Assembly: GCA_021775835.1 (NCBI GenBank)
Contig: JAJFHC010000065.1
Span: 1 to 23,864, forward strand
Source of the DNA: Hyphomicrobiales bacterium
GTDB lineage: Bacteria; Pseudomonadota; Alphaproteobacteria; Rhizobiales; JAJFHC01
Reading direction: 5' to 3'
Length of the DNA: 23,864 bases
Translations under genes and position numbers: made by a program
Shown: positions 13,729 through 22,241 of the stretch, piece after piece
Position numbering within the stretch: the first letter of the stretch is position 1
Layout of the letters: the number at the start of each line of letters is the position of its first letter
Notes under the pieces: model-generated
Seen by the model: only the letters and a program-made list of their open reading frames with translations
What the model was told of the DNA's origin: nothing
Database searches by the model: none

Positions 13729-14907
13729 ATGACCGACATCAAAAAAGAAGACCTGCTTGACGCCTTACGCAAGGTCAAAGGCCCGTCCCTGGAAGGCGAT
13801 GTCGTCTCTTTGGGGCTGGTATCGGAAATTGTCATCCAAGGCGACAGTGTCGTCTTTTCCCTGAGCGTAGACCCGGAAAAGGCCAATGATCTTGAGCCTA
13901 TGCGTCAGGCGGCTGAACGTGTGGTCAAGGCTGTGCCCGGCGTCAACAAGGCGATGGTAGCCCTGACCGCGGACAGGGCGCCCGGCAGCGCGCCGCCCAA
14001 GACCAATGGCGGTGGCCCGCCGCGGAGCCAGCCTCCTGCCGGGACAGGGGCCCCACCGCCACCGATGGCTGGCCAGGCCCCACCCGAACGCCAGATCGCC
14101 GGTGTTCCCGGTGTTAAGGCGATCATTGCGGTAGCCTCCGGCAAGGGCGGTGTCGGCAAGTCCACCACCGCCGTCAATCTTGCGCTGGCATTCTCAGCCA
14201 ACGGCTTGTCCGTCGGCATACTGGATGCGGACATCTATGGTCCTTCAATGCCGCGACTCATGGGTCTGATGGGCCGCCCCGAACCTGTCGACGACAAGAT
14301 TCTCAAGCCCTTGGAAGGGTTTGGCGTCAAGGTCATGTCCATGGGGTTCATGGTCGACGAAGACACACCGATGATCTGGCGTGGGCCCATGGTCATGTCC
14401 GCCCTGACCCAGATGTTGCGGGAAGTTGCCTGGGGCGAACTCGATGTTCTGGTCGTCGACATGCCGCCGGGAACCGGCGATGCCCAGTTGACGATGGCGC
14501 AGCAGGTGCCGCTGGCTGGCGCCATCATAGTCTCTACACCTCAGGACCTTGCTTTGATTGACGCCCGCAAAGGATTGAACATGTTCCGCAAAGTCGATGT
14601 TCCGGTCCTCGGGATAATCGAGAACATGAGCTACTTTATCTGTCCCAAATGCAGCGAACGTTCCGAGATTTTTGGTCATGGCGGTGCCCGTTTCGAAGCT
14701 GAAAAACTGGGTATTCCCTTCCTCGGCGAGGTCCCCCTGGAAATGGAGATTCGGCGGCTTTCGGACGCTGGCCAGCCCGTCATGGTATCCCAGCCTCAGT
14801 CAGTTCATGCACAAATCTACCGCGAAATTGCCGAAGGCGCGTGGGCCCAGGTCAGCGAGCACGGCGGCGCAATGACGAAGCCCGCGCCCCGGATTGTCAT
14901 TGAATAA
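13729..14907 (+). CDS. Mrp/ApbC-type Fe-S cluster carrier ATPase
   Basis: A 392-residue P-loop protein of the Mrp/ApbC/NBP35 family, which holds and transfers [4Fe-4S] clusters to target enzymes in the cytoplasm. The N-terminal MIP18/DUF59 domain spans about 1-82. A long Pro/Gly/Ala-rich linker (84-125) follows. The ATPase domain has the deviant Walker A ASGKGGVGKSTT (136-147) with its signature lysine, the LDADIYGPSMP loop (165-175), and VVDMPPGTGDAQLT (242-255). The bridging CxxC is C305 and C308 in YFICPKCSE. The ribosome-binding site is weak (CGGGA at some distance). The 131-bp gap before it shows nothing I can name. It stands alone between the IclR gene and convergent HAD gene, but an Fe-S carrier suits the nearby MoaA and formate dehydrogenase. 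Confidence 0.93.
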   Translation: MTDIKKEDLLDALRKVKGPSLEGDVVSLGLVSEIVIQGDSVVFSLSVDPEKANDLEPMRQAAERVVKAVPGVNKAMVALTADRAPGSAPPKTNGGGPPRSQPPAGTGAPPPPMAGQAPPERQIAGVPGVKAIIAVASGKGGVGKSTTAVNLALAFSANGLSVGILDADIYGPSMPRLMGLMGRPEPVDDKILKPLEGFGVKVMSMGFMVDEDTPMIWRGPMVMSALTQMLREVAWGELDVLVVDMPPGTGDAQLTMAQQVPLAGAIIVSTPQDLALIDARKGLNMFRKVDVPVLGIIENMSYFICPKCSERSEIFGHGGARFEAEKLGIPFLGEVPLEMEIRRLSDAGQPVMVSQPQSVHAQIYREIAEGAWAQVSEHGGAMTKPAPRIVIE

Positions 14908-14981
14908 CTCATGAGCGCGGGATGAGGGAAAGTGTGTATGGTTTTCTGCCTGCACAAAAGAACTCGCCGTGATTGCAGTTC

Positions 14982-15590
14982 TCAAATCGGCAGTAGCATT
15001 TCGAGTTTGTCTCTCGTCTCGTCGGTAAAAAGCATGCCTTGCCAGCCAATCTGAATTGCTGCCTCGATGTTTTCCACTCGATCATCGACCAGGAAGACGT
15101 CGCCGGGATGGACGCCAAGGGCATTTGTGACAACCTTGAAATATTCAAGGTCTGGTTTGGCCAACCCCATTCGGCCAGAGGCAAACACATGCTCCACCCT
15201 GTCACCGAATCCCATTTCGTTCTCAATGTAGGCGGCGCGCCTGGCCTCATTGTTGGTTGTAATGACCTGGCGCAAGCCTCGCTCGGCGATACGGTCCATC
15301 AGCCCAAGCAACATAGGGTCCGAACGCGCGTCCTTGGCGAACCAATAGGCCAACAGGTCGTCCGGTCCCGGTGCATATCCCACGAACTGTGCCCATTCGG
15401 CGACGCGATCCCGTAGGTCTTCCTTGCCAGTCAAAATCGCGTCTAAATCCCGATCAAAAACGTACGTGTCAAACACTTCCTTTGATTGCCCGGTGTCAGC
15501 TTCAAAGTTGTCAGACCAAACGAAACGGCCATTCACAAAATTGCGGCTCAAAACACCATCGAAGTCCCAGGCTATGACTTTGATGCCCAT
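14982..15590 (-). CDS. HAD-like hydrolase
   Basis: A 202-residue haloacid-dehalogenase-superfamily hydrolase. Motif I is VIAWDFDGVLS, with nucleophile D9 and acid/base D11. Motif II is the VITTNNEA stretch near residue 115, motif III the lysine in GLAKPDLEYF, and motif IV the acidic pair in FLVDDRVENI. The helical cap between motifs I and II (about 18-95) marks subfamily IA, like phosphoglycolate phosphatase and epoxide-hydrolase-like HADs. The substrate is probably a small phosphate ester; the sequence does not say which. GGAG ten bases upstream supports the ATG. It follows the FAD oxidoreductase on the same strand after 82 bases and may share its transcript. Confidence 0.87.
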   Translation of the reverse strand: MGIKVIAWDFDGVLSRNFVNGRFVWSDNFEADTGQSKEVFDTYVFDRDLDAILTGKEDLRDRVAEWAQFVGYAPGPDDLLAYWFAKDARSDPMLLGLMDRIAERGLRQVITTNNEARRAAYIENEMGFGDRVEHVFASGRMGLAKPDLEYFKVVTNALGVHPGDVFLVDDRVENIEAAIQIGWQGMLFTDETRDKLEMLLPI

Positions 15591-15672
15591 CAGGTGAGTC
15601 TCCGTTTCCTTGTCGTTGATGAAGTGTCAATGCGGCAGCTTCAGGACGCGCCTGGGAGACTGGCATTGGTCC

Positions 15673-16758
15673 TTAGCGCTTGAGAAATGGCTCTATGAAG
15701 GGGCAGGTGGCTTTGTCCGATACGATGAAATCTGCAAGTTCGCGTGAGATTACCGGGGCCCTGAGGAATCCGGCGCCTGCATGACTGAGACTGTAGTAGA
15801 GCCCGGCGCAATCACGGCTGCGGCCAAGGCGCAGCAACCCGTCGCCGACGAAGGTGCGCAGGCCTGCTCGGGCGTGCACCAGTGGCAGGTCGGCAATGAC
15901 CGGAAATGCCCGCACTGCCCGTGATCTCAGGTCGTCGATGATGTCAGCGCTTGGTGTCAGGCAGGTCTCGCCGTCCTCATGTGTACTGCCAACCAGAAGG
16001 TGGCCGTTTGATCGCGGACACAAAAACCCGTCCGGGCGGTGGATCAGGTGTCTCACGACCGGCGCATCGGGGTCCATTCCCATGGTCAGGACAACGCCAC
16101 GTACCGATCGGCACACCGGCACATCGTTCGGCAATCCATCAATCTGGTTTGTTCCGGTTCCGGCACACAGAACCACTTTATTGCACGGGATCACACCGTC
16201 TCGGGTCGTTAGTCCCTGGACGCCTGAACTGGTCGTGACAATATCCAGGGCACTTGTGTTTACAAGGATCGTGCCGCCGAGCCGGACAATGTCTGCCGCA
16301 AGCGCCTCACACAACAATTTGCCGTCGAGCCAGCAAATGTCAGGCAGATAGGCGCCGGCTACCACGTCTGTTGAAAGGTGAGGTTCCAGGGTCAGGAGTT
16401 CATGATGTTGCAGCCATTCGACGTTCCATCCCTCGTCGAGCCGCTGACGCGCATCTGTCCGGGCTTTGTCTGCCGTGTCCGCATAAGCGATACGGATCTG
16501 TCCACCGCAGCGGTAATCGAAGGCAATGCCTGATGCGGCCTGTAGGTCGGTTGCGAAGTCGGGCCATTCCCGGATGGCTGCCCATTCCAGGGCGCGCAGG
16601 TGTCCGGACCCGAGGCGTGGTTCGAGATAGGACGACGCGACCCCACTTGCACCCGAACCGATTCCGTTACTGTCGATTATTGTTGTCGCGACACCGTGCT
16701 TGATCAGTTGCCGTCCCAGCGACAGCCCGGCAATGCCAGCGCCTACGATCACGATCAC
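15673..16758 (-). CDS. FAD-dependent oxidoreductase, DAO family
   Basis: A 361-residue flavoprotein of the D-amino-acid oxidase / glycine oxidase fold (PF01266). The N-terminal dinucleotide site is VIVGAGIAGLSLG (3-15), with the acidic strand end TIIDSNGIGSGAS (26-38). The FAD-contacting strand KVVLCAGTGTNQ and the C-terminal motif YYSLSHAGAGFLRAPVISRE are as expected for ThiO- and MnmC-C-like oxidases. Substrates in this family are amines and amino acids such as glycine or sarcosine; this one is unknown. Translation starts at GTG, preceded by GAGG at eight bases. The frame begins almost at the FAD motif, so no signal peptide is present. The gene has its own likely promoter in the 89-bp gap after moaA. 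Confidence 0.86.
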   Translation of the reverse strand: MIVIVGAGIAGLSLGRQLIKHGVATTIIDSNGIGSGASGVASSYLEPRLGSGHLRALEWAAIREWPDFATDLQAASGIAFDYRCGGQIRIAYADTADKARTDARQRLDEGWNVEWLQHHELLTLEPHLSTDVVAGAYLPDICWLDGKLLCEALAADIVRLGGTILVNTSALDIVTTSSGVQGLTTRDGVIPCNKVVLCAGTGTNQIDGLPNDVPVCRSVRGVVLTMGMDPDAPVVRHLIHRPDGFLCPRSNGHLLVGSTHEDGETCLTPSADIIDDLRSRAVRAFPVIADLPLVHARAGLRTFVGDGLLRLGRSRDCAGLYYSLSHAGAGFLRAPVISRELADFIVSDKATCPFIEPFLKR

Positions 16759-16800
16759 GGTTCAAGCCTCACTCCGGCGTTCACGTTAAACACGTGCAGT

Positions 16801-16828
16801 AACATATTGAATTTAAGCGATAATACAA
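16801..16828 (-). promoter_or_regulatory. Candidate promoter of the FAD oxidoreductase gene
   Basis: On the minus strand TTGTAT (16823-16828) and TATGTT (16801-16806) are separated by 16 bases in an AT-rich gap between moaA and the oxidoreductase gene. The expected start point is some 35-40 bases before the GTG. Confidence 0.35.
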
Positions 16829-16847
16829 AACGCTCTAAACCGGTGGT

Positions 16848-17915
16848 TCAGCCGCCGGTAACGGACATATGCCTTGAGACAGCGGGTGATTTTCCCTTCC
16901 GGTCAATCACAAAATCATGGCCTTTTGGCTTGCGCCCGATCGCTTCGTCGATAGCCTCGTTAAGCAGGTCATTACCTTCGCTGGCACGCAAGGGCGCTCT
17001 GAGATCGGCGGCATCGTCCTGACCCAGACACATGTAGAGCGTGCCCGTGCACGTGACCCTGACACGGTTGCACGACTCGCAGAAGTTATGCGTCAGGGGC
17101 GTGATGAAGCCCAGGCGGCCACCGGTTTCGGCTACTGTGACATAGCGGGCAGGGCCGCCGGTCTTGTAGGGGATTTCGTTCAACGTCCAGCTCTCGGAAA
17201 GGTTTGCCCGCACCTGGGAGAGTGGCAGGTACTGGTCTATCCGGTCGCCGTCGATTTCGCCCAGCGGCATGGTCTCGATAAGCGTCATATCGAGGCCACG
17301 GCCATGGGCCCAGGAGATCATGTCCGGTAACTCACCTTCGTTGACACCCTTGAGGGCGACCGTGTTGATCTTGACCTCAAGGCCGGCTTTCTGGGCCGCA
17401 TCCAGGCCATCCATCACCTTGCCGAATTCGCCCCACCGCGTAATTGCCTTGAACTTTGCGGCATCGATCGTATCGAGCGAAACATTGATCCGTCTGACAC
17501 CAGCCGCATAGAGATCGTCGGAAAACTTGACCAGTTGACTGCCATTCGTGGTCACGGTCAGTTCTTCAAGAGCACCGCTTTCCAGGTGCCGGCCGAGACT
17601 GCCGAACAGGCTCAGGATGTTCTTGCGCACCAGCGGCTCACCACCCGTCAGGCGTATCTTGCGAACGCCTTTTGAGACAAAAGCCGAACAGAGCCGGTCG
17701 AGTTCTACCAGGGTGAGAAGGTCCTTGCGCGGCAGGAACGTCATATTCTCTGACATGCAGTAGACACAGCGAAAATCGCAACGGTCTGTCACGGACACCC
17801 GAAGATAGCTCACATGACGTCCGAACGGGTCGATCATCTGCGATTGAGCCATGGGGTCGAGTTGAGATGTGAACCCGGAATCCGAATTCACCGGCTGATC
17901 TTGTTCCTGCGACAC
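16848..17915 (-). CDS. moaA: GTP 3',8-cyclase MoaA
   Basis: A 355-residue radical-SAM enzyme that carries out the first step of molybdopterin synthesis, turning GTP into 3',8-cyclo-7,8-dihydro-GTP. The radical-SAM cluster motif is C46-x3-C50-x2-C53 ([10 protein letters not shown]), followed by the LTGGEPLVR loop. The C-terminal cluster motif [18 protein letters not shown] is characteristic of MoaA. The protein ends in the essential double glycine (SVTGG). An N-terminal extension of about 30 residues precedes [14 protein letters not shown] keep the GTG start because GGGAG lies six bases upstream, but the ATG at residue 27 is possible. No other moa genes are nearby. It is divergent from the formate dehydrogenase operon, whose catalytic subunit needs this cofactor. 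Confidence 0.95.
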   Translation of the reverse strand: MSQEQDQPVNSDSGFTSQLDPMAQSQMIDPFGRHVSYLRVSVTDRCDFRCVYCMSENMTFLPRKDLLTLVELDRLCSAFVSKGVRKIRLTGGEPLVRKNILSLFGSLGRHLESGALEELTVTTNGSQLVKFSDDLYAAGVRRINVSLDTIDAAKFKAITRWGEFGKVMDGLDAAQKAGLEVKINTVALKGVNEGELPDMISWAHGRGLDMTLIETMPLGEIDGDRIDQYLPLSQVRANLSESWTLNEIPYKTGGPARYVTVAETGGRLGFITPLTHNFCESCNRVRVTCTGTLYMCLGQDDAADLRAPLRASEGNDLLNEAIDEAIGRKPKGHDFVIDRKGKSPAVSRHMSVTGG

Positions 17916-18070
17916 CCGGATCTCCCTGTGTCTAGAATATTTGGTGACATGCGCGTCTCAGACAAAGGGTGTCCATCGCACAAACAAACATAAAATGGCC
18001 CGGAACGGACGGCATTGCCACGCGGTTAGCCTTATCATAGACGGAATTTGCGCTGGTGACACTGAAATTG

Positions 18071-18102
18071 AAGGGTTCCCATATGATGAAAAGCGAACCC
18101 TT
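18071..18102. repeat. Perfect inverted repeat, 8-bp arms, in the fdh leader
   Basis: AAGGGTTC (18071-18078) and GAACCCTT (18095-18102) are exact complements around a 16-base loop that includes ATGATGAAAAG. The position, about 170 bases from the moaA start and 215 from the chaperone start, suits an operator or a structured RNA leader. Confidence 0.4.
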
Positions 18103-18229
18103 GCCGAACCATTGCAGTTGCCAGAGGGCGGTCTGCAGCGCTATTCTCTGAGTCGGTTTAATCAAGCGCCGCAAAACAAGTGCATACCGGGTGGCACAAG
18201 TCCGGATGCTGAGGAACGCAAAACTACCT

Positions 18230-18260
18230 CATTGGCTCAAATAGTGTTTTTGATCCAATG
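18230..18260. promoter_or_regulatory. Long dyad upstream of the fdh operon, likely operator
   Basis: CATTGGCTCAAA (18230-18241) and TTTGATCCAATG (18249-18260) match as an inverted repeat at 11 of 12 positions around a 7-base centre. It lies 58 bases before the chaperone ATG. This is one of the longest dyads in the window and probably a protein-binding site; the size would suit a LysR-type or similar dimer, but the regulator is unknown. Confidence 0.5.
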
Positions 18261-18318
18261 GTTTAGTGCTTCAGTTGAACGTGGTGTTGAAGCAAGGACG
18301 GGAGGGTACGTCGCCGGT

Positions 18319-18927
18319 ATGAATTTATCCGGGACAGTACAGTCTTACAAATTGACGGAAGAAGACGCGCTTCGAGCGCATATGTATCGACTTCTGGCAC
18401 ATTTTCTTGGGCGTCCACCCGAGGTGTCCGAGCTTGAGACTGCCGCCAGGATGACAGGCGACGATACCGAGCTTGGGCAGGCCATCCAGGCGTTTGCCCA
18501 CATTGCCGGGCGCACCTCCCACGCGGTTGCGGTTCAGGAATACCATGATCTTTTCATCGGCGTAGGCCGCGGCGAACTTCTGCCGTACGGTTCCTATTAT
18601 CTCACCGGATTTCTTCATGAAAAGCCGCTGGCCCGGCTGCGCAACGACATGGAGCGTCTCAGTATCGAGCGCCGTGAGACGGTGAAGGAACCCGAGGATC
18701 ACATCGCGGCTCTGTTCGAAATGATGGGTGGCCTGATCGCCGGTGACTTTGGCGAACCCGCCGAACTATCTGAGCAGAGAGCGTTTTTCGAAGCCCATGT
18801 GGGATCCTGGGCATCGCATTTCTTCAAGGATCTGGAGGCCGCCAAGAACTCGGTTCTTTATGTTCCTGTCGGATCGATCGGTCGGATTTTCATGAGCATT
18901 GAGGAGATGGCTTTTACGATGGAGTGA
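18319..18927 (+). CDS. TorD-family chaperone for the formate dehydrogenase
   Basis: A 202-residue all-helical protein of the TorD/DmsD chaperone family. It begins MNLSGTVQSYKLTEEDALRA and HMYRLLAHFLGRPPE, the usual first helices. The family hallmark is EYHDLFIGVGRGELLPYGSYY (from E74), corresponding to the ExxxLF…GxG…P…S/Y consensus. These proteins bind the Tat signal peptide of a molybdoenzyme and hold it in the cytoplasm until the cofactor is inserted. I start it at the ATG at 18319, with GGGAGGG twelve bases upstream, because the open frame upstream to 17941 has no resemblance to the family. It heads the operon 167 bp before the small Tat protein, next to the Tat-bearing catalytic subunit it presumably serves. 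Confidence 0.85.
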   Translation: MNLSGTVQSYKLTEEDALRAHMYRLLAHFLGRPPEVSELETAARMTGDDTELGQAIQAFAHIAGRTSHAVAVQEYHDLFIGVGRGELLPYGSYYLTGFLHEKPLARLRNDMERLSIERRETVKEPEDHIAALFEMMGGLIAGDFGEPAELSEQRAFFEAHVGSWASHFFKDLEAAKNSVLYVPVGSIGRIFMSIEEMAFTME

Positions 18928-18933
18928 GACTGT

Positions 18934-18959
18934 GGGAACGCTTTTGTCGGAAAGTTCCC
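18934..18959. repeat. Hairpin after the chaperone gene
   Basis: GGGAAC (18934-18939) pairs with GTTCCC (18954-18959) around 14 bases, and one further pair outside a mismatch is possible. It lies seven bases after the chaperone stop. With no T run it may partly terminate or protect mRNA, which would separate the levels of the chaperone and the enzyme subunits. Confidence 0.35.
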
Positions 18960-19094
18960 GCGTAATCAGAAGAGTGTCGGCATTTGAGGCTTCCGGAAAT
19001 CTGGAGCCGGCAAATGTGCAAAGGCATCAAAGAGGCAGAAATGCTGAATGTATTGAGTGATTTGTGCGGATTAACAAATTGAAAGGAGGAGGAA

Positions 19095-19289
19095 ATGTCT
19101 GATCAGAACGAAAAGACGACGGCCGATCGCCGAAGTTTCCTGAAGCTTGCCGGTATCGGCACGCTGACAGGAGGAGCGGCAATGGCAATTGGCGCGCCTG
19201 CGCAAGCGGCAGTGGACCTGCCCGAGGACGGTTCGTCCTATCGCGAAAGCGAGCATGTAAAAACCTATTACAAACTGGCGCGCTTCTGA
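19095..19289 (+). CDS. Small Tat-signal protein of the formate dehydrogenase region
   Basis: A 64-residue protein behind a very strong ribosome-binding site (AAAGGAGGAGG). Residues 12-20 (DRRSFLKLA) form a twin-arginine motif. A hydrophobic stretch GIGTLTGGAAMAIGAPAQA follows, then only about 25 residues: DLPEDGSSYRESEHVKTYY. This matches the pattern described as TIGR02811, a formate dehydrogenase region Tat target, always beside such operons. It probably crosses the membrane by Tat, or stays membrane-bound as a tiny subunit or assembly factor. The role is not established. It precedes the catalytic subunit by 69 bases; the gap contains a small hairpin at 19320-19332 (GCCGA-TCT-TCGGC). Confidence 0.85.
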   Translation: MSDQNEKTTADRRSFLKLAGIGTLTGGAAMAIGAPAQAAVDLPEDGSSYRESEHVKTYYKLARF

Positions 19290-19358
19290 GGAAGCGGGTT
19301 TGAGGCATAGGTAAACCGGGCCGATCTTCGGCTGAAAAAACGATTTGAGGAGACGGAT

Positions 19359-22229
19359 ATGCTTAGGAAGAAGACTGGCGGGGTTGCGAATGGCCCCCGG
19401 CTGTCATCGGCCCTAACAGAGTTGACCGGCGGAACCATGGACAGACGCACATTCCTGCGTCGTTCGGGTCTAGCTGTCGGTGGACTGACGGCCGCGACCG
19501 CCTTAAGCGGAGCAATGGTCCAGAAGGCTGAGGCCGCTGGAACCGGTAACGGGAAGATTGAGATCAAGAAATCGGTGTGTACGCACTGTTCGGTCGGCTG
19601 CACGGTCCTGGCGGAAGTCAGTGGCGGTGTCTGGGTCGGTCAGGAACCTGGTTTCGACAGCCCGTTCAATCTCGGTGCCCATTGTGCCAAGGGCGCGTCC
19701 GTGCGCGAACACGCGCACGGCGAGCGCAGGCTGAAATATCCAACCAAACTGGTTGACGGCAAGTGGCAGCGGATCACTTGGGACGAAGCCATCAACGAAG
19801 TCGGCGACAAGATGCTCCAGATCCGTGAGCAGTCCGGTCCCGATTCGGTTTACTGGCTGGGGTCCGCCAAGCATTCCAACGAACAGGCCTATCTGTTCCG
19901 GAAGCTTTACGCGTTCTGGGGTTCCAATAACGGTGACCACCAGGCCCGTATCTGTCACTCGACCACGGTTGCAGGTGTTGCGAACACCTGGGGCTACGGT
20001 GCGATGACCAATTCCTACAACGACATTCACAACTCCCGTGCGATTTTTGTGATCGGCGGCAACCCGGCGGAAGCCCACCCGGTTTCCCTGCTTCACCTGA
20101 TGAAGGCGAAAGAGCAGAACAATGCCGAGCTGATTGTCTGTGATCCTCGTTTCACACGCACCGCAGCGCACGCGACCGAATATGTCCGGATGCGCCCGGG
20201 AACGGATGTGGCCCTGATCTGGGGTCTCCTCTGGCACATATTCGAGAACGGCTGGGAGGATGAAGAGTTTATCCGTCAGCGTGTCTGGGGAATGGACCAA
20301 ATCAAGACGGAAGTCGCCAAGTGGAATCCCGATGAGGTTCTGAGCGTCACCGGTGTTCCTGGATCTCAACTTCGCCGTGTTGCCCGTAAAATGGCAACCA
20401 ACAAACCGGGCACCGTGATCTGGTGCATGGGCGGTACCCAGCACACCAACGGCAACAACAACACCCGCGCCTACTGCATTCTGCAGCTCGCTCTAGGCAA
20501 CATGGGAACGTCGGGTGGCGGTACCAACATCTTCCGTGGACACGACAACGTTCAGGGCGCAACCGATTTCTGCGTGCTGTCACACTCGCTGCCCGGTTAC
20601 TATGGCCTGAAGAAGGGGTCGTGGAAGCATTGGGCACGGGTTTGGGACGTTGAGTACGATTATCTGCTCGGTCATTTTGAATCCGAGAAGATGATGCAGT
20701 CCAAGGGCATCCCGGTATCGCGCTGGATCGATGGCGTCCTCGAAGACAAGGACAAGATCGACCAAACCGACAACCTGCGCGCCATGGTCTTCTGGGGCCA
20801 TGCACCGAACTCGCAGACTCGATTGCCGGAAATGCAGAAGGCCATGAACAAGCTCGATCTCATGGTCGTGATCGATCCGTATCCGACCATGTCGGCTGTC
20901 ATGCACGATAAGAAGGATGGCGTGTACCTGCTGCCGGCCTCGACTCAGTTCGAGACCTACGGTTCGGTGACCGCTTCCAACCGGTCTTTGCAATGGCGTG
21001 AAAAGGTTGTCGACCCGCTGTTTGAGTCGCTTCCCGATCACACGATTATCTACAAGTTCGCCAAGAAGCTCGGCTTTGCCGACGAGATGTTCAAGCACAT
21101 CAAGGTCGAGAATGACGAGCCCCTCGTGGAGGATGTGACCCTTGAGTTCAACAAGGGCATGTGGACGATCGGCTATACCGGCCAGTCGCCTGACCGCCTC
21201 AAGGCACACATGGCAAACCAGCACACTTTCGACAGGACCACGTTGCGCGCCAACGGCGGCCCGGTTGACGGTGAATACTATGGCCTGCCGTGGCCTTGCT
21301 GGGGCACTGCCGACATGAAACATACCGGCACACCCAACCTCTACGACACGTCAAAACCTGTCGCAGAAGGGGGCTTGTGTTTCCGGGCACGTTTCGGAGT
21401 CGAGCGCGAAGGCGACAACCTTCTGGCTGAAGGCTCCTACCCGGTGGGTTCGGAAATCAAGGATGGTTATCCGGAATTCACCATGGCCATGCTCAAGAAG
21501 CTTGGCTGGGATGGTGATCTCACGGCGGACGAGAAGGCGGCGGTTGAAAAAGTCGCCGGCGACAAGACCAACTGGAAGACCGACCTTTCGGGCGGTATCC
21601 AGCGGGTTGCGATCAAGCATGGTTGTGCACCGTTCGGTAACGCGAAGGCACGGGCCGTGGTCTGGACATTCCCGGATCCTGTACCGCTCCATCGTGAGCC
21701 GCTTTACACCAACCGGCGTGATCTCCTGCCCAAGTACGCTACCTATGAAGATCGCAAGATGTATCGTCTTCCGACCTTCTTTGCATCGATTCAGGAAAAG
21801 GATTTCTCCCAGGAGTATCCGATGATCCTGACATCGGGGCGTCTGGTGGAATACGAAGGTGGCGGTGACGAGTCCCGTTCCAACCCATGGCTCGCTGAAC
21901 TCCAGCAGAACATGTTCGTGGAGATCAACACCACTGATGCAAACAATATCGGCATCAGGGATGGAGAGATGGTTTGGGTCGAAGGCCCCGAGAAAGGCAG
22001 GGTCAAGGTTATGTCCCTTGTCACGGAAAGGGTCGGAAGAGGTGTTGCCTTCATGCCGTTCCACTTTGGTGGACACATGCAGGGCAAGGATTTGCGTGAT
22101 CGTTATCCTGACGGAGCCGATCCATATGTGTTGGGCGAGGCATCAAACACCGCTCAGACATACGGCTACGACTCGGTGACCCTCATGCAGGAATCCAAGG
22201 TCACCCTCTGTAAGATATCGAAGGCATAA
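19359..22229 (+). CDS. fdhA: Formate dehydrogenase catalytic (alpha) subunit, periplasmic
   Basis: A 956-residue molybdopterin oxidoreductase oxidising formate to CO2. An unusually long n-region precedes the Tat motif DRRTFLRRSG (28-37), so the protein is exported folded. The first domain binds a [4Fe-4S] cluster through C74, C77, C81 (CTHCSVGC) and C109 (GAHCAKGAS). The metal ligand is C199 in QARICHSTTVAG, followed by H200, both hallmarks of formate dehydrogenases. The codon is TGT, so selenocysteine is not used. The dinucleotide-cofactor domains follow (FVIGGNPAEAHP, MGGTQHTNGNNN, GHDNVQGATD), with the C-terminal cap near LTSGRLVEYEGGG. GAGGAG precedes the ATG. The metal could be Mo or W; moaA nearby serves both. 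Confidence 0.95.
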   Translation: MLRKKTGGVANGPRLSSALTELTGGTMDRRTFLRRSGLAVGGLTAATALSGAMVQKAEAAGTGNGKIEIKKSVCTHCSVGCTVLAEVSGGVWVGQEPGFDSPFNLGAHCAKGASVREHAHGERRLKYPTKLVDGKWQRITWDEAINEVGDKMLQIREQSGPDSVYWLGSAKHSNEQAYLFRKLYAFWGSNNGDHQARICHSTTVAGVANTWGYGAMTNSYNDIHNSRAIFVIGGNPAEAHPVSLLHLMKAKEQNNAELIVCDPRFTRTAAHATEYVRMRPGTDVALIWGLLWHIFENGWEDEEFIRQRVWGMDQIKTEVAKWNPDEVLSVTGVPGSQLRRVARKMATNKPGTVIWCMGGTQHTNGNNNTRAYCILQLALGNMGTSGGGTNIFRGHDNVQGATDFCVLSHSLPGYYGLKKGSWKHWARVWDVEYDYLLGHFESEKMMQSKGIPVSRWIDGVLEDKDKIDQTDNLRAMVFWGHAPNSQTRLPEMQKAMNKLDLMVVIDPYPTMSAVMHDKKDGVYLLPASTQFETYGSVTASNRSLQWREKVVDPLFESLPDHTIIYKFAKKLGFADEMFKHIKVENDEPLVEDVTLEFNKGMWTIGYTGQSPDRLKAHMANQHTFDRTTLRANGGPVDGEYYGLPWPCWGTADMKHTGTPNLYDTSKPVAEGGLCFRARFGVEREGDNLLAEGSYPVGSEIKDGYPEFTMAMLKKLGWDGDLTADEKAAVEKVAGDKTNWKTDLSGGIQRVAIKHGCAPFGNAKARAVVWTFPDPVPLHREPLYTNRRDLLPKYATYEDRKMYRLPTFFASIQEKDFSQEYPMILTSGRLVEYEGGGDESRSNPWLAELQQNMFVEINTTDANNIGIRDGEMVWVEGPEKGRVKVMSLVTERVGRGVAFMPFHFGGHMQGKDLRDRYPDGADPYVLGEASNTAQTYGYDSVTLMQESKVTLCKISKA

Positions 22230-22241
22230 GGAGTAGACGCT

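Larger units (their letters stand above)
17916..18318. promoter_or_regulatory. Divergent control region, moaA / formate dehydrogenase operon
   Basis: About 400 bases separate the moaA start from the chosen start of the TorD-type chaperone. The chaperone frame is open across it, but the peptide there resembles no chaperone N-terminus, so I treat it as non-coding. It contains two strong inverted repeats (18071-18102 and 18230-18260). I found no sigma54-type site and nothing I could identify as a molybdenum-cofactor riboswitch. Confidence 0.55.

Noticed and set aside
18191..18208. Sigma54-type promoter around TGGCAC before the chaperone gene
   Set aside because: The GG and GC elements are 13 bases apart instead of 10.
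17941..18318. N-terminal extension of the chaperone frame
   Set aside because: The translated stretch has no resemblance to TorD proteins and contains the dyads of the control region; the ATG at 18319 gives the normal family length.
17916..18318. Molybdenum-cofactor riboswitch
   Set aside because: The control region suits one by context, but I could not find its conserved sequence pattern by eye; only a covariance-model search could settle it.
19503..20444. A 313-codon minus-strand open frame inside fdhA
   Set aside because: It is a shadow of the strongly conserved formate dehydrogenase gene.
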